From Acanthosepion esculentum (Eukaryota; Mollusca; Cephalopoda; Sepiida; Sepiidae), in contig OZ038495.1 in NCBI GenBank assembly GCA_964036315.1, positions 27,835,266 to 27,899,265 on the forward strand: DNA of 64,000 nt, given 5' to 3'. The notes under the pieces were generated by a model. That model searched no databases. It was not told the DNA's origin and saw only the letters and a program-made list of their open reading frames with translations. Positions 35,901-47,175 of this stretch are shown one piece after another (positions within the stretch are counted from its first letter, which is position 1; every line of letters begins with the position of its first letter). Position numbers and translations under genes: made by a program.

Positions 35901-36660
35901 AAAGTCCTCTAATTACTTGTTCATTTTCTCGAATCCTTTTGTACGAGGATCATTTTTTACTTTCGTAAACCATTACGTGACTCAAGTATTTGTGTAGCTT
36001 TTGAATGAGTCTTTCTTTTGATAAATTTTAAATTCAGAATTTCCATCATGCTCTGGTACATTTCAATTTACATTGTCATAAAGTACGTAGAATCATTATT
36101 TTATGATGCATTATGTCTTTCCCTCCGATATTTGCTTGTTTACGGTGAAGATGGAGTAAGATAAGTCTCCCTGCAATCACACGTGATGTGGCCTATTTTA
36201 TCGTCTCTAGTTCTGCATGGACTCTATTTTAAGTAGTCTTTCCTCTGTTTGCCTTTTATATGGTTGGATTTTAGGTGTTTGCACAGTTCCTATTGGATCT
36301 CTCTTTCCAACCATTCATGTTTATTTTTGCTCTTTTTCTGGACTAAATTGTTACATTTATTTATTATGTGGTTATCATTCACTCTCATTACCTGTATCTT
36401 CCCTTGGTCTATGAACTGCTATTTAATAGCAAACTTATTTAATCTTTCTTTCAGTTTTTCTATATACACTTGTTTTTCGTGCTATTTTGGGTTTCTCATT
36501 TCCAGGTTTACGGATTCTCTGTTTGTCCAAATATTAGTTTTTCTGCAAATTTTGGCTCTTTGTTTCATTAGTCTTTCATTACTCTGCTTTATCGAAGACC
36601 ACAACCCCTTTATCAAAGATTCAAGGCAACCCTCAATGATGGGAAATCTTCTTCCTCCCT
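32961..36660. other. Long T-rich stretch without recognised genes
   Basis: The plus strand is markedly T-rich. Minus-strand reading gives Lys-rich scraps but no RT, integrase or transposase motif I could support. A near-perfect 22-bp hairpin (TATTCGTCATAGAAATATA and mirror) lies at 33488-33533. Some of this may be very old retroelement sequence. Confidence 0.45.

Positions 36661-36666
<6 letters not shown>

Positions 36667-36715
<49 letters not shown>
36667..36715. repeat. (TA)n microsatellite
   Basis: TA tract preceding a family A copy. Confidence 0.95.
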
Positions 36716-37077
<362 letters not shown>

Positions 37078-37079
37078 TT

Positions 37080-39700
37080 CGCTCGAAACGCAAAACATTA
37101 TGCATTCTCATCATTTTTCTTTTCTCCGGTTACGATTTCTGAATTCAGCTTTAGAAGAGACTTGCATATCTCCGATAAAAATGCTAGAGTATTTATTCCT
37201 TGGATCGTATATCTGCAAGAGAATGTGGATTATTATCTTTATTCTGTCTTATGTTTTTACCAGCTTTTCATTCTTTTTTTCTACTTGTACGGATCCAATT
37301 CTACAATACACACAAAAGTGTACATTTCTTTCGCATTTTGGATTTTGTTATTTTCCTTTGTTTCTCGCGCGCTTGATGCAGTATTTCTCATTCCAGGTGA
37401 TGCAAGAATCTCCTTTTGGGACATCAAAAAGTCAGAAGCATCGACAGGTCGAGCTGGGGAATAACATCCTTAGCCGCCAAATGCAGATCCTCACCTTACA
37501 CTTTATCAGTGACTGACCACAAATGGATACGCGATCGACCCAGCTGCGCCTAGAATGTGCACGCATGGAAAAACATTGACAGTTAAATAAACACCAACAA
37601 CCCCAGAGGGATGAAGGAGTCTTAAGTCCACACTAGCATGTAGGGACCACGTACGGAGAGAAAGAATCGCACCACAAACCCACTGGTCGTCGATAAATTG
37701 ATAATGTTCGCTCGGATTGAGAAATTGGAGAGCCGAGTTCGAATGCCAGTCGAATCCATTACATTCACTTACGTGCTAATACCCTTGGAAAAGTAATGGA
37801 TCCTCGTCTTCTCTTCCTCGACCAGGTTATGGGTAAATAGTAGGACAGACCGGGGTTTATAGCTTTGGATGGCAACTGGTCTACCGAAAAAATGGCAACC
37901 TACTGCGGGTAAAAATCTGCCTCGTCAGTCATGTATGAAAAGATACATGATCGCCTAAGCATGGCACATAACTGACTGATAAAAAATTCAGTCACATGTT
38001 TTAATTAGCGACTTAAAATAATATTATAACTGTACACGAGGAGGAGTAGGAGGAGGTCGTTGTTTTTGTTTATTATTATTATTGTTATTACGAATATAGA
38101 TTTCCCCACCTGGTGGTCTGGAGTTTTTCGGTGATGAATAAGTGAGAGTCAGTAATCTCAAATCACAAGCATCTTTCTGCCAGCTGCACCCCCACCCAAA
38201 CGACGTGCTTTGTAGATTCCGAGGCCTTTTAATCGCGATTCCAGGTTTTTTAGTCCGATTTCAAGTTCACCATTAACAGTATGATCATATTCCATAAATT
38301 TATCATCTCCTGGGGAAGGTGCTGGTATTTTCTCAATTTCCCCTCTTCCTTCACATTCTCCATGTATTTCATTTGCACAATCACAGCCACAATTTGGTAT
38401 TGTTTTTGCTTTATTCAACGGTATCAAATCCAATCATCTTGATCGATCTGGCCTTTCAAATCTCAGTGTATATTTATGATTTTTTTTCTTATTGGCAAGG
38501 ACAGTGCCCGATTTTTTTACTGATAATCTTTGTTTTGACAACTGAAATCATGTCATTTATACACTTCCAAGTGTGCGACTTACTTATGCTTTCACACCAA
38601 CACTGACGGATGATTTTCAATGACGTCTAAGTGAGATCAAATCTCTTCAGTATTCCAGCATTCACCTCAGTATTTTGCCAGATTTTATCAGTGCCGTCGT
38701 CTGTAGAATCTCAGTCCTCCCCATAACCTCTCGTTCCTCCCACCCTTTCCCTATTTTATTTTGTTCCATTTTATAAGATCAAAGTTGAAATATTTATTTA
38801 TCTTTCACTTTCCTTTACTTTTATTGTGGCCAAGCGAAATTCAAAGACATATTCTTTTCTTCGTGTTTACAATCACTAAGTCCTATCTTCTGGGCTTGAT
38901 TAGGTAATCTGCTTGAATTTGAATGCCGTAGAATATATAATTCGATATCATTCTCTATGACAGATCCTGAAATGTGTATATAAATAACATTGGTCTGTAT
39001 ATTTAAAATGCAATCGTGTATACCGTTCCCACTGAACAATCATGTAGTCTTCAGAAGAAATATGCTTTATTTGTTGATTATGTGTTTGGATACCTCATCT
39101 ATATTTTTACACAATCTACATTTGATCTTCTACGTTTTATCTTTCTTGATTTTTGCACCATTTTTTGCACTTATTAAGAACTACTGTATTTCTCCATTCA
39201 TGTTTCCTTCGGTCTGTATTAAAATCTCCATACAATGCATTTTCCTGACATTTTTGTGTTCTTGCTGTAGTGTTTCCCGGGTTTCTATTAATCCTTCTGT
39301 TCGTTTTAATCTTGACCACGGAAATCCATTCGTAATGATTCGTTCTTTTTTTTTTACTTGTGATTCTAACATATATTCGATCGACATCATCTCTTACGCG
39401 GCTTTGTCATCAGTTTTCTTTTTAGGGTTCAGAAGGTTCTGGACTCCAACACAATAGCAACGTCTCAGGCATTTATTCTTTAAATTCTATTGTAGTGTTT
39501 GGTCTCTGTTATTTTTCACGTTCTTCTAAGGTAATTTTATCGACATTTATCAAGTTATTATGTGAGAGTTCCACATAAAAAGTGACATCATAGCATAAAT
39601 ATGTGAAGCCCAATGTATCCTTCATGACATCCTCTCTGATGAGGGTGTCTAGGCACATGTATTACAGAATAAAGGTGAGCGATATTGTAACACGTTTTGA
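37080..39700. other. No supported gene; one unexplained minus frame
   Basis: A 91-codon minus-strand frame (38433-38158) has balanced composition with Cys and Gly but no known motif. The T-rich plus-strand frames at 36.2-37.5 and 39.0-39.5 kb look non-coding. Part of a dispersed repeat shared with 30.18 kb is at 37740-37790. Confidence 0.4.
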
Positions 39701-39719
39701 TGAAAGATATGCATAACGT

Positions 39720-41150
39720 TAATATACTACAATTATTATCAACATTATTTTTATTATTACTATTATCATCATTACTATTATTATCACTATTATTGTTATT
39801 ATTACTATTATTATCATCATTATTATTATTACTATTATTATCATCATCATTATTATTATTACTATTATTATCATCATCATTATTATTATTATTATTATCA
39901 TCATCATCATTAATATTACTATTATTATCATTATTATTATTACTATTATTATCGTCATCATTATTATTATTACTATTATCATCATCATCATTAATATTAC
40001 TATTATTATCATTATTATTATTACTATTATTATCATCATCCTTATTATTATTACTATTATCATCATCATCATTAATATTACTATTATTATCATTATTATT
40101 GTTACTATTATTATCATCATTATTATTATTATTACTATTATCATCATCATTAATATTACTATTATCATCATCATCATTATTATTATTACTATTATCATCA
40201 TCATCATTAATATTACTATTATCATTATTATTATTACTATTATCATCATCATCATTATTATTATTACTATTATCATCATCATCATTAATATTACTATTAT
40301 TATCATTATTATTGTTACTATTATCATCATCATTATTATTATTACTATTATCATCATCATCATTAATATTACTATTATTATCATTATTATTGTTACTATT
40401 ATCATCATCATCCTCATTATTATTATTACTGTTATCATCATCATCATTAATATTACTATTATTATCATTATTATTGTTACTATTATCATCATCATCCTCA
40501 TTATTATTATTACTATTATCATCATCATCATTAATATTACTATTATTATCATTATTATTGTTACTATTATCATCATCATCATTATTATTATTACTATTAT
40601 CATCATCATTAATATTACTATTATTATCATTATTATTATTACTATTATCATCATCATTATTATTATTACTATTATCATCATCATTAATATTACTATTATT
40701 ATCATTATTATTATTACTATTATCATCATCATTATTATTATTACTATTATCATCATCATTAATATTACTATTATTATCATTATTATTATTACTATTATCA
40801 TCATCATTATTATTATTACTATTATCATCATCATCATTAATATTACAATTATTATCATTATTATTATTACTATTATTATCTTCATCATTATTATCATTAT
40901 TTCTATTATTATCATCAATATTATTATTACTATTATTATCATCATCATTATTATTTTTATTACTATTATTATCATCATTATCATTATTTCTATTATTATC
41001 ATGATCATCATTATTATTATTATTACTATTATCATCATCATTATTATTATTATTTCTATTATTATTATCATCATTATTATTATTATTACTATTATTACCA
41101 TTATAATTCTTATTATTATTTTCATCATCATTATTATTATTATATGAATG
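39720..41150. repeat. 1.4-kb ATT/ATC trinucleotide array
   Basis: Almost pure ATT, ATC and ACT triplets in phase throughout, with a higher-order unit of about 70-80 bp (TTATTATTACTATTATCATC runs alternating with TTAATATTACTATT). Being stop-free, it reads as a 435-codon Leu/Ser frame on plus and a 470-codon Met/Ile frame on minus. Neither is a protein. Confidence 0.97.
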
Positions 41151-42070
41151 GGAGAAAATCTGAAATATAGTAGTAGTCTTAATCGAGTTAAATATTAAAA
41201 AGAAAATATGAAGGAGAATATATTCATCTGGAGATCATACTGGTGAAAAAGAGAATATCTGCGGAAAAAGTTGAGACTGCTTATGATGATGAAGACAATG
41301 AAAAAAAGATATCAAAATAGGAATATAATCATTAAAAATAATTATGGCGTAAGAACGAAAGCAAAGGAATTATATTGAGATGAAAAGAAATAATAGTCGT
41401 TGCAATAAGTCTGAAAGATACCAAGCCAAAGATGACAAAGACGAAAATAAAAACGTTAAAAGTAATAAACAAGAAATATAAACGGAATCAGTTACATTTG
41501 TATTTACAAAAGATAAGAGTAAATAGCGAAAGATTTGTATTAATTCTCATAAAATTAAGGTTAGTATATGAATGCTATTCAAACAGTTGAGAAGCTGATA
41601 AAATGGGAGAAAATCAATATGACCGAGGCAAGTTTATAACTCTTTGTTTTTCGTTTTTTTGGGCTTAAGTTTGTTGTTTGTGTCAAAAGAATGTTGCAGA
41701 TTATATACAACATAAATGCAGACGTTTAATGTTTAGTGAACATTCAACAATGGCACTTTCCCTTTTTGTCTGTCTTGCTTTATTTCTTTTGCTTTTTCGG
41801 TTTTTTCCTTTCATATTTTTTTTAATAAATAGTTTATCACTCTGAAAAGAACTAGGATTTCTTTGTGTCTTCATCTTCGAATGGCTATGAATATAAGTTC
41901 AAGGCACAAACATTTTATCTTTTCTTTCTCTTCCTTTTATTGTAAAAAATCGGATTTTTACTCTTTTCTTAGCACATAATGTACCATTCTTTTAGTTTCG
42001 AAAACTAGGATGGTGTAATTCTTAAGAAGAATAACTTCACTTTTTTGTTTACTTTGCATATTAAGTAAAT
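41151..42070. other. No recognised feature
   Basis: A-rich then T-rich sequence, no supported content. Confidence 0.45.
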
Positions 42071-42074
42071 ATCA

Positions 42075-42440
42075 AATTTATGCCGTCCTGGTCATGACGA
42101 TAAACTACATCCAACAGCAAGGCCTCTTATCAGAATATTTTGAGGAGCGTGAAACCACCTCTTTTTTTCCAAGCTCCACCCTGATCCGGGTTGGTAGCAC
42201 CTGTTAGGGCCCCATCTATGGGAAAATAGTTAACCCCTAAATTGGGGTCAAAACACTATTAAAGTGTAAAAATCGGTTTCAATATCAACAATACAACTTT
42301 GAAAAAAAAACAAACCAGGAAAGCATTTTTGAATTGCTAGCAATACGTTTTTGATGAAAAAACATAATCAGGAATAAAAATCTTGTTGGCATTAAATAAG
42401 CCATTGAGGTTGATATGCCGTTAAACAAATCAAACAAATT
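42075..42440 (-). mobile_element. Interspersed repeat B, copy 3
   Basis: Reverse-complement match to the B element, with the CATCCAACAGCAAGGCCTCT block (42108-42127) and the ATTAAATAAGCCATTGAGGT end (42393-42412). The ATTGCTGGTAATATT units are reduced to two or three. Confidence 0.75.
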
Positions 42441-42497
42441 TCTGTTTTCACATTAAGTTATGTTAATCGAATAGGTTATTTTATCAAATGAACCACA

Positions 42498-42498
42498 T

Positions 42499-42562
<64 letters not shown>
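42498..42562. repeat. (TA)n-(TG)n microsatellite
   Basis: TA then TG block abutting the 3' end (minus orientation) of the following family A copy. Confidence 0.95.
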
Positions 42563-42564
<2 letters not shown>

Positions 42565-42758
42565 GAAACATACTCTTAAGCTGTGCTATATTTATGGGAT
42601 AACGTGCTCAATCTCAGAGAGAGCGTGTGTAAATATAAAATTGAACATTGAAGTCAACACTTAGAGGCGACAGGCTGTTTCATGATAGACGCAATCGTAG
42701 CCTGGCGATTGCGTCTATCATGAAACAGTCTGTAGCCTCTAAGTGTTGACTTTATGTT

Positions 42759-42763
<5 letters not shown>
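42563..42763 (-). mobile_element. Family A repeat, inverted-arm copy, minus
   Basis: The full 3' tail lies on the left (GAAGAAACATACTCTTAAGC) next to the microsatellite, so the element is in minus orientation. The ribozyme boxes are damaged: CTGGCGA (42702-42708) on plus, CTACGA on minus. CA and TA tracts follow on the right. Confidence 0.7.
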
Positions 42764-42798
<35 letters not shown>

Positions 42799-42799
42799 A

Positions 42800-44029
42800 T
42801 CAAAATGTAATTAGGACGTTTGCGATTACCTTTAAAATTAAATTACGAGCTAAAATTGTATTAAAACACATTGAAACTAAGAAATATATCGTTCGTAAAA
42901 CTTTTTTTTTTCAATGTGAATTGTTCGATCGAGGTGATTAAGGGAGAAGCGTTAAGAAAATTATGTTGACAAATAATTGTTGTGCAAAAGAAAATGCTGT
43001 TTGCATCATCAAAGAACAGACCAATTCATGTGGCTCCGAATCTACCTACTAATATGTGCGCACGCGCGAATGGGACAGTTTCGACGCAGAAATTATATAC
43101 TTGATTTGGTCAGTTAGAGTTTTTCTATGAAGACTGAACAGGAAGTTCTAAAAATAGGAAAATGTTTGCAATTCTGCACACCGCTTCTTTATATTCTTTT
43201 ACCATTTATTTAATATTAAATAGGCACATCGATTCAGTATCTGAATTTGAATCTTGCCTCGATATTAGCATCCTCATGATTACTCTACCAATCTTCGGAG
43301 TATTTTGTGTCTGCACGTATTCGATTAAGCCATTATTTTAATGGCGTCTTAATTAAACGGGATTCTTTCAGCAGCTAATTACAGCGGTCATCTCCCAAAC
43401 ACGTATAGCAACATTTCTTCCCTTAATGTTCTCCGGTATTTTATTCAAATCACAATCTAAACTGAATCTACATATAATTGTACTTGCAAGCACAAACTAA
43501 TCAGCCAATTTGATAAGATCCTAATTAGTTTCATCTCATGTCTAACAACGATAAAACTAATTAGAAAGAATGATTAGACTCTTGGTAATTAAGTGTTCCA
43601 CCTCTCGAATTAAACTGAATTTTATACACCCTGTTCTTCAATTAATCATTTTTCGTGAGTTGCTTCCTACTCAAGGACTTCCATTATTCTTCATCTGTAT
43701 CCCTTAAAAAGAGGTAATTAACTACGCGTCGTCATCCAACAATTTGAAAGGGCCACTCACTTTAAAATCCAAAGCAACAGTCAGTATCGATTAGCATGAA
43801 AGATCTTACACATGAATTGAAATCATTCTATCAGTAGCTAAGTACAATGGGCAAACAAGAAAATATGACTTAAAATTCCCTCCCAAGATAATGAATTTTC
43901 TCCAGGTTAATATTAAATTAAGTTTAGCTTGACACAAGAAGGTCACAAGAACAGTGAACTCGCTAAAAATGATCTTGCTCGCCATTCTACTACCATGAGG
44001 CACTCCTATTTACTAAACTTACTTTAGTT
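42800..44029. other. No recognised feature
   Basis: Moderately AT-rich unique-looking sequence with several TAATTAG-type motifs. No supported frame. Confidence 0.4.
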
Positions 44030-45070
44030 TTCATTGACTACGCAAAAGCTTTCGAAAAAGTACGCCACAAGGATCTGCTCAGCAACCTTGACATATTCGG
44101 GAAAGATATCAGAATAATCAAGAACCTATACTGGCAGCAAACAGCACGCATGCGCACAGGGAACGAGTTCAGCTAATATACAAAAATAGAAAAGGGCGTA
44201 AGGCAAGGATGAGTTTTCTCACCCGACCTATCAACATCTACAGCGAGAGAGAGCTGGGATTTAGCGTCGGCGACCATAATCTCAACAGCATAAGAAACGC
44301 AGATGACACAGTACTGATAGAAGACATGGAAAAGAAACTACACAATCTCCTACAGAAGAAAGCAACGAAGAGTCAGAAGAAAGGACAAAGCATAAACTAC
44401 AAGAAGCTGGAATGCATGGTCATCAGTAAAAGGATGAGCCCGAAATGAGATTTGCACTAGAATCAAGCAGACGTGGAAGTTTAAATATCTAGGAAGCTTT
44501 TTGAAAGAGGACGGTATGTGCGACACTGAGATCCGTAGATGGCCAAGGACGCATTCCAAAAGCTGGGCAGAGTATTGCGAGACAGGAGAATGTCTTTGGT
44601 AACAAAGAAAAGGATACTGAGCTGTAATGTGACATCCGTTCTTCATTACGGCAACGAATGCTGGAAGATTTCCTCAATGATGGAGAAGAGATTCGAGGCG
44701 ACGGAGATATGGTTCTACAGAATGATGCTGAGGATTTCGTGGACCGAGCTTGAGTAAGGATGAGGTCTTGGCAAGAAAGCAGACAAGGGTGAAGCTCATG
44801 CTTAACTTCAGAAAGAGGCAGCTGAAGTTTCTGGGACACATAATGAGGAAGGAGGGCCTTGAGAATCTGATACTCACGGGTCGAATAGAGAGAAAGAGAA
44901 ACAAGGGAAAGCAGCGCGTGACATACCTGGCGAGCTTGAACAATTGTATGACAGAACGTGCTCTGGGGGTAGAAGCAGAGGGAAGGAACATGCTGAGACG
45001 TGCAAGAGATAGATAGAGGCGGAAAGCTACGATCACCTATGTCCTGAAAGGACATGGCAAATAAAAAGAA
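44030..45070 (+). pseudogene. LINE RT core-to-C-terminus, RTE/CR1-type, decayed
   Basis: Starts in the RT palm with 'FIDYAKAFEKVRHKDLL' (about 44030-44085), then 'GVRQG' and 'NADDTVLIED' (about 44295-44325), a YADD box with Tyr replaced by Asn. 'INYKKLECMVISK', 'KYLGSFLKEDG', 'RILSCNVTSVLHYGNECW', 'IWFYRMMLRISW' and 'RQLKFLGHIMRKEGLENLILTG' follow in order across three frames, ending in 'LLRRARDR'. This is the usual C-terminal half of these LINEs. Shifts near 44210 and 44450, with stops, make it inactive. A short A-rich tail precedes the Gypsy LTR at 45108. Confidence 0.85.
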
Positions 45071-45107
45071 AATAAGCATTGCTTTTATGTTTTTCTAAAT
45101 CTCATAC

Positions 45108-45424
45108 TATTGAGGGGGTCTCCCCTTTTTACACAAATGGACTCACCCGAGGTATACATATACTGCTACCAGTGAATACCTGAACAGTCTGTAATAGAGG
45201 AGGGTAGCACAAGAGTCACAGTTAGCAAGCACGTAGATTCAGTGAGGAGTCATACCGCGATACTTCAATACCAAGACTATATATATTATTGCTACTAATC
45301 CGTATTCCTGGATCTACTAACCCGTATTACCAGTTTGTATTATTACGTTAATACATTTATTTTCCTTATGAATTCCTGGCTTTTGTTATTCATTGATATC
45401 GGATTCATCCCGGAATCCACAACA
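45108..45424 (+). mobile_element. 5' LTR of the Ty3/Gypsy element
   Basis: Matches the solo LTR at 57994-58382 along its length except for about 70 bp missing in the U3 part. It ends GAATCCACAACA. It stands directly upstream of a PBS-like GGCGACGAG and the gag frame, so it acts as the 5' LTR. The start is slightly degenerate (TATTGAGGG versus TGTTAAGGG). Confidence 0.85.
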
Positions 45425-45600
45425 AATTGGCGACGAGTATATCGAACACACACGGAAGGAAAACGAAACAAAATTCTCCCTCGTTGTCCACAACAAATTG
45501 ACGACGAGATATTCGAACTCACACAGAAAAAAAACAAAAAACAAAAGTCTCCTTTATCGTTTTTTTGCCAGTGTTCACAACTTGGCGACAAAAGATTTAC
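45416..45600 (+). repeat. Repeated primer-binding-site-like segment
   Basis: CCACAACAAATTGGCGACGA (45418-45437) recurs as CCACAACAAATTGACGACGA (45489-45508) and, shortened, as CACAACTTGGCGACAAAAG (45575-45593). Each follows the LTR-end sequence. A tandem duplication of the LTR/PBS junction within the leader is suggested. Confidence 0.6.
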
Positions 45601-45645
45601 GAGGACTAAAATACGGAAAAACGAGTTTTTCGTAAGACTTTTATC

Positions 45646-46745
45646 ATGGAGGATTTTAAAAATATATCAGAAGAATTTGTAAAATACCAAAATGAACAGC
45701 AATTACTCCAGGAAAGAATGGAAGAAAAAATGGCAAAAACAATTACTACAAACGCAGGAACTAATATTAAAGGTAGCTGGTAACAAACAACAAAATATCG
45801 AAAAAGAGGCGACTTTTTCCCAAGACGCAGTGTGAAATACGATAGAAACATTCAATTACTCCCTAGAAGTGGATAAAAATTTCGGGGATTATTTCAGACG
45901 TTATGAAGACATCTACAACATCGATTGTCAAAATTGGACAGAAGCAAAGAAGCTACGTCTGTTGCTCAGAAAATTAGGAACTGAAGAATACACAAAATTT
46001 GTGGATTACATTTTGCCAAAATAGACGAACGAATTAACGTTTGACGAAGCAGTTACATGTCTTGCAGAGCTTTTCAGTCCAAAAACGTCACTCTTTCACA
46101 AGAGGTGGAAATTTCTTAACCTGGTAAAGGGCGAAAATGAGGACTATTCCACGTTTGCCGCAATCGTGAATAAACATTCTGAGTACTTCAAGTTGGTTGA
46201 ATTAACAACGCACAATTTCAAGTGTCTCATTTTTGTTCAAGGGTTAGTTGCAGCAAAAGATAGTGAAATGCGCAAAAGAATGCTTTCAAAACTACAAAAT
46301 GAACCTGGACTAACACTATAACAATTATCGGAAGATTTCCAAAAATGCCTGAGTATAAAGAAAGACTCGAAGAACACTGAGGAATCAGGAGTATCACATA
46401 TACGTAAGTTAAACAAAAGTTTACGTTCTTCACCCTCCCCGGAAAGAAAACAAAAATTCTATAATAAAGAAAAAAGTACAACATATAGGGCAAATTATGA
46501 CGAAAATCGAAGCAAATACAACCCCCCCTCCCCTCTGCATGTTATCGATGTGGAGGACTACACTGGAATAAGGATTGCCGTTTTAAATATAAAAACTGTC
46601 TTGCGTGTGGAAAAATGGGGCACAAGGCATCCCAATGTAGGAACAGAAAAGCTACTAGTAGGATAAGAGCTACTAGGATGCATGACGAAGACAATACCAA
46701 CATAAGGAAATATGTGGAACTTGAAATCTTAAATAAAATATAAAA
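45646..46745 (+). pseudogene. Ty3/Gypsy gag, broken
   Basis: The frame begins at the ATG at 45646 (MEDFKNISEEFVKY), breaks near 45780, and continues in other frames with a capsid-like region ('FHKRWKFLNLVKGENEDY') up to about 46400. It ends with two zinc knuckles: CYRCGGLHWNKDC (46540 on; C-X2-C-X3-H-X4-C, one residue short of canonical) and CLACGKMGHKASQC (46597 on; canonical). Gag forms the particle and the knuckles bind the element RNA. At least four stops or shifts. Confidence 0.8.
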
Positions 46746-47175
46746 TTGCAACTAGACTCGGGTTCCGATAATTAACCTACAGACATGGAAAAAGCTTAAC
46801 AGACCAACCATATTACATACACAAAAAATTGCTAAGTCGGTGACAGGAAAGCGTATAAAATTCGAAGGAGAAATAATCGTAAATGTTAAATTTCACGGGA
46901 AAACAAAAAACTCAAGATATACGTAATGAAAGATACAGAAAATCTAGAGGGTACAGACTGGATGAAAAAGTTCGACGTATAGGATTCACCTATCAGCTCG
47001 TTTTGTAAGGGCGCAGCGAGAATTGAATTGAAAAAAAGTGTCCATCCAGGATGTAAAAAGACGCGAAATCGCCATTGGCTACCACAGATGAAAACAGTGA
47101 AGAGTTATACAAGGCAGTAAAGGAACTAACTGTGACCTTGGGAGAGATAAGAAAAGAAGCGAAAAAAGTAGCAGG
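46746..47175 (+). pseudogene. Ty3/Gypsy protease fragment, plus strand
   Basis: LDSGS (46752-46766) is the aspartic protease active-site motif with Asp-Ser-Gly. It is followed at 46949-46963 by GTDWM, the end-of-protease motif that also appears in the minus-strand fragment. Stops intervene. After about 47040 the similarity to pol is lost, and near 47175 the sequence switches to the minus-strand fragment. Confidence 0.7.

Noticed and set aside
39137..39390. Minus-strand 'YGDFNTDRR' as a LINE endonuclease motif
   Set aside because: Only one motif, no other endonuclease signatures in order; chance is likely.
39697..41131. Very long open frames (435 codons plus, 470 codons minus)
   Set aside because: They are the translation of a stop-free ATT/ATC triplet array: Leu/Ser on one strand, Met/Ile on the other, no domain.
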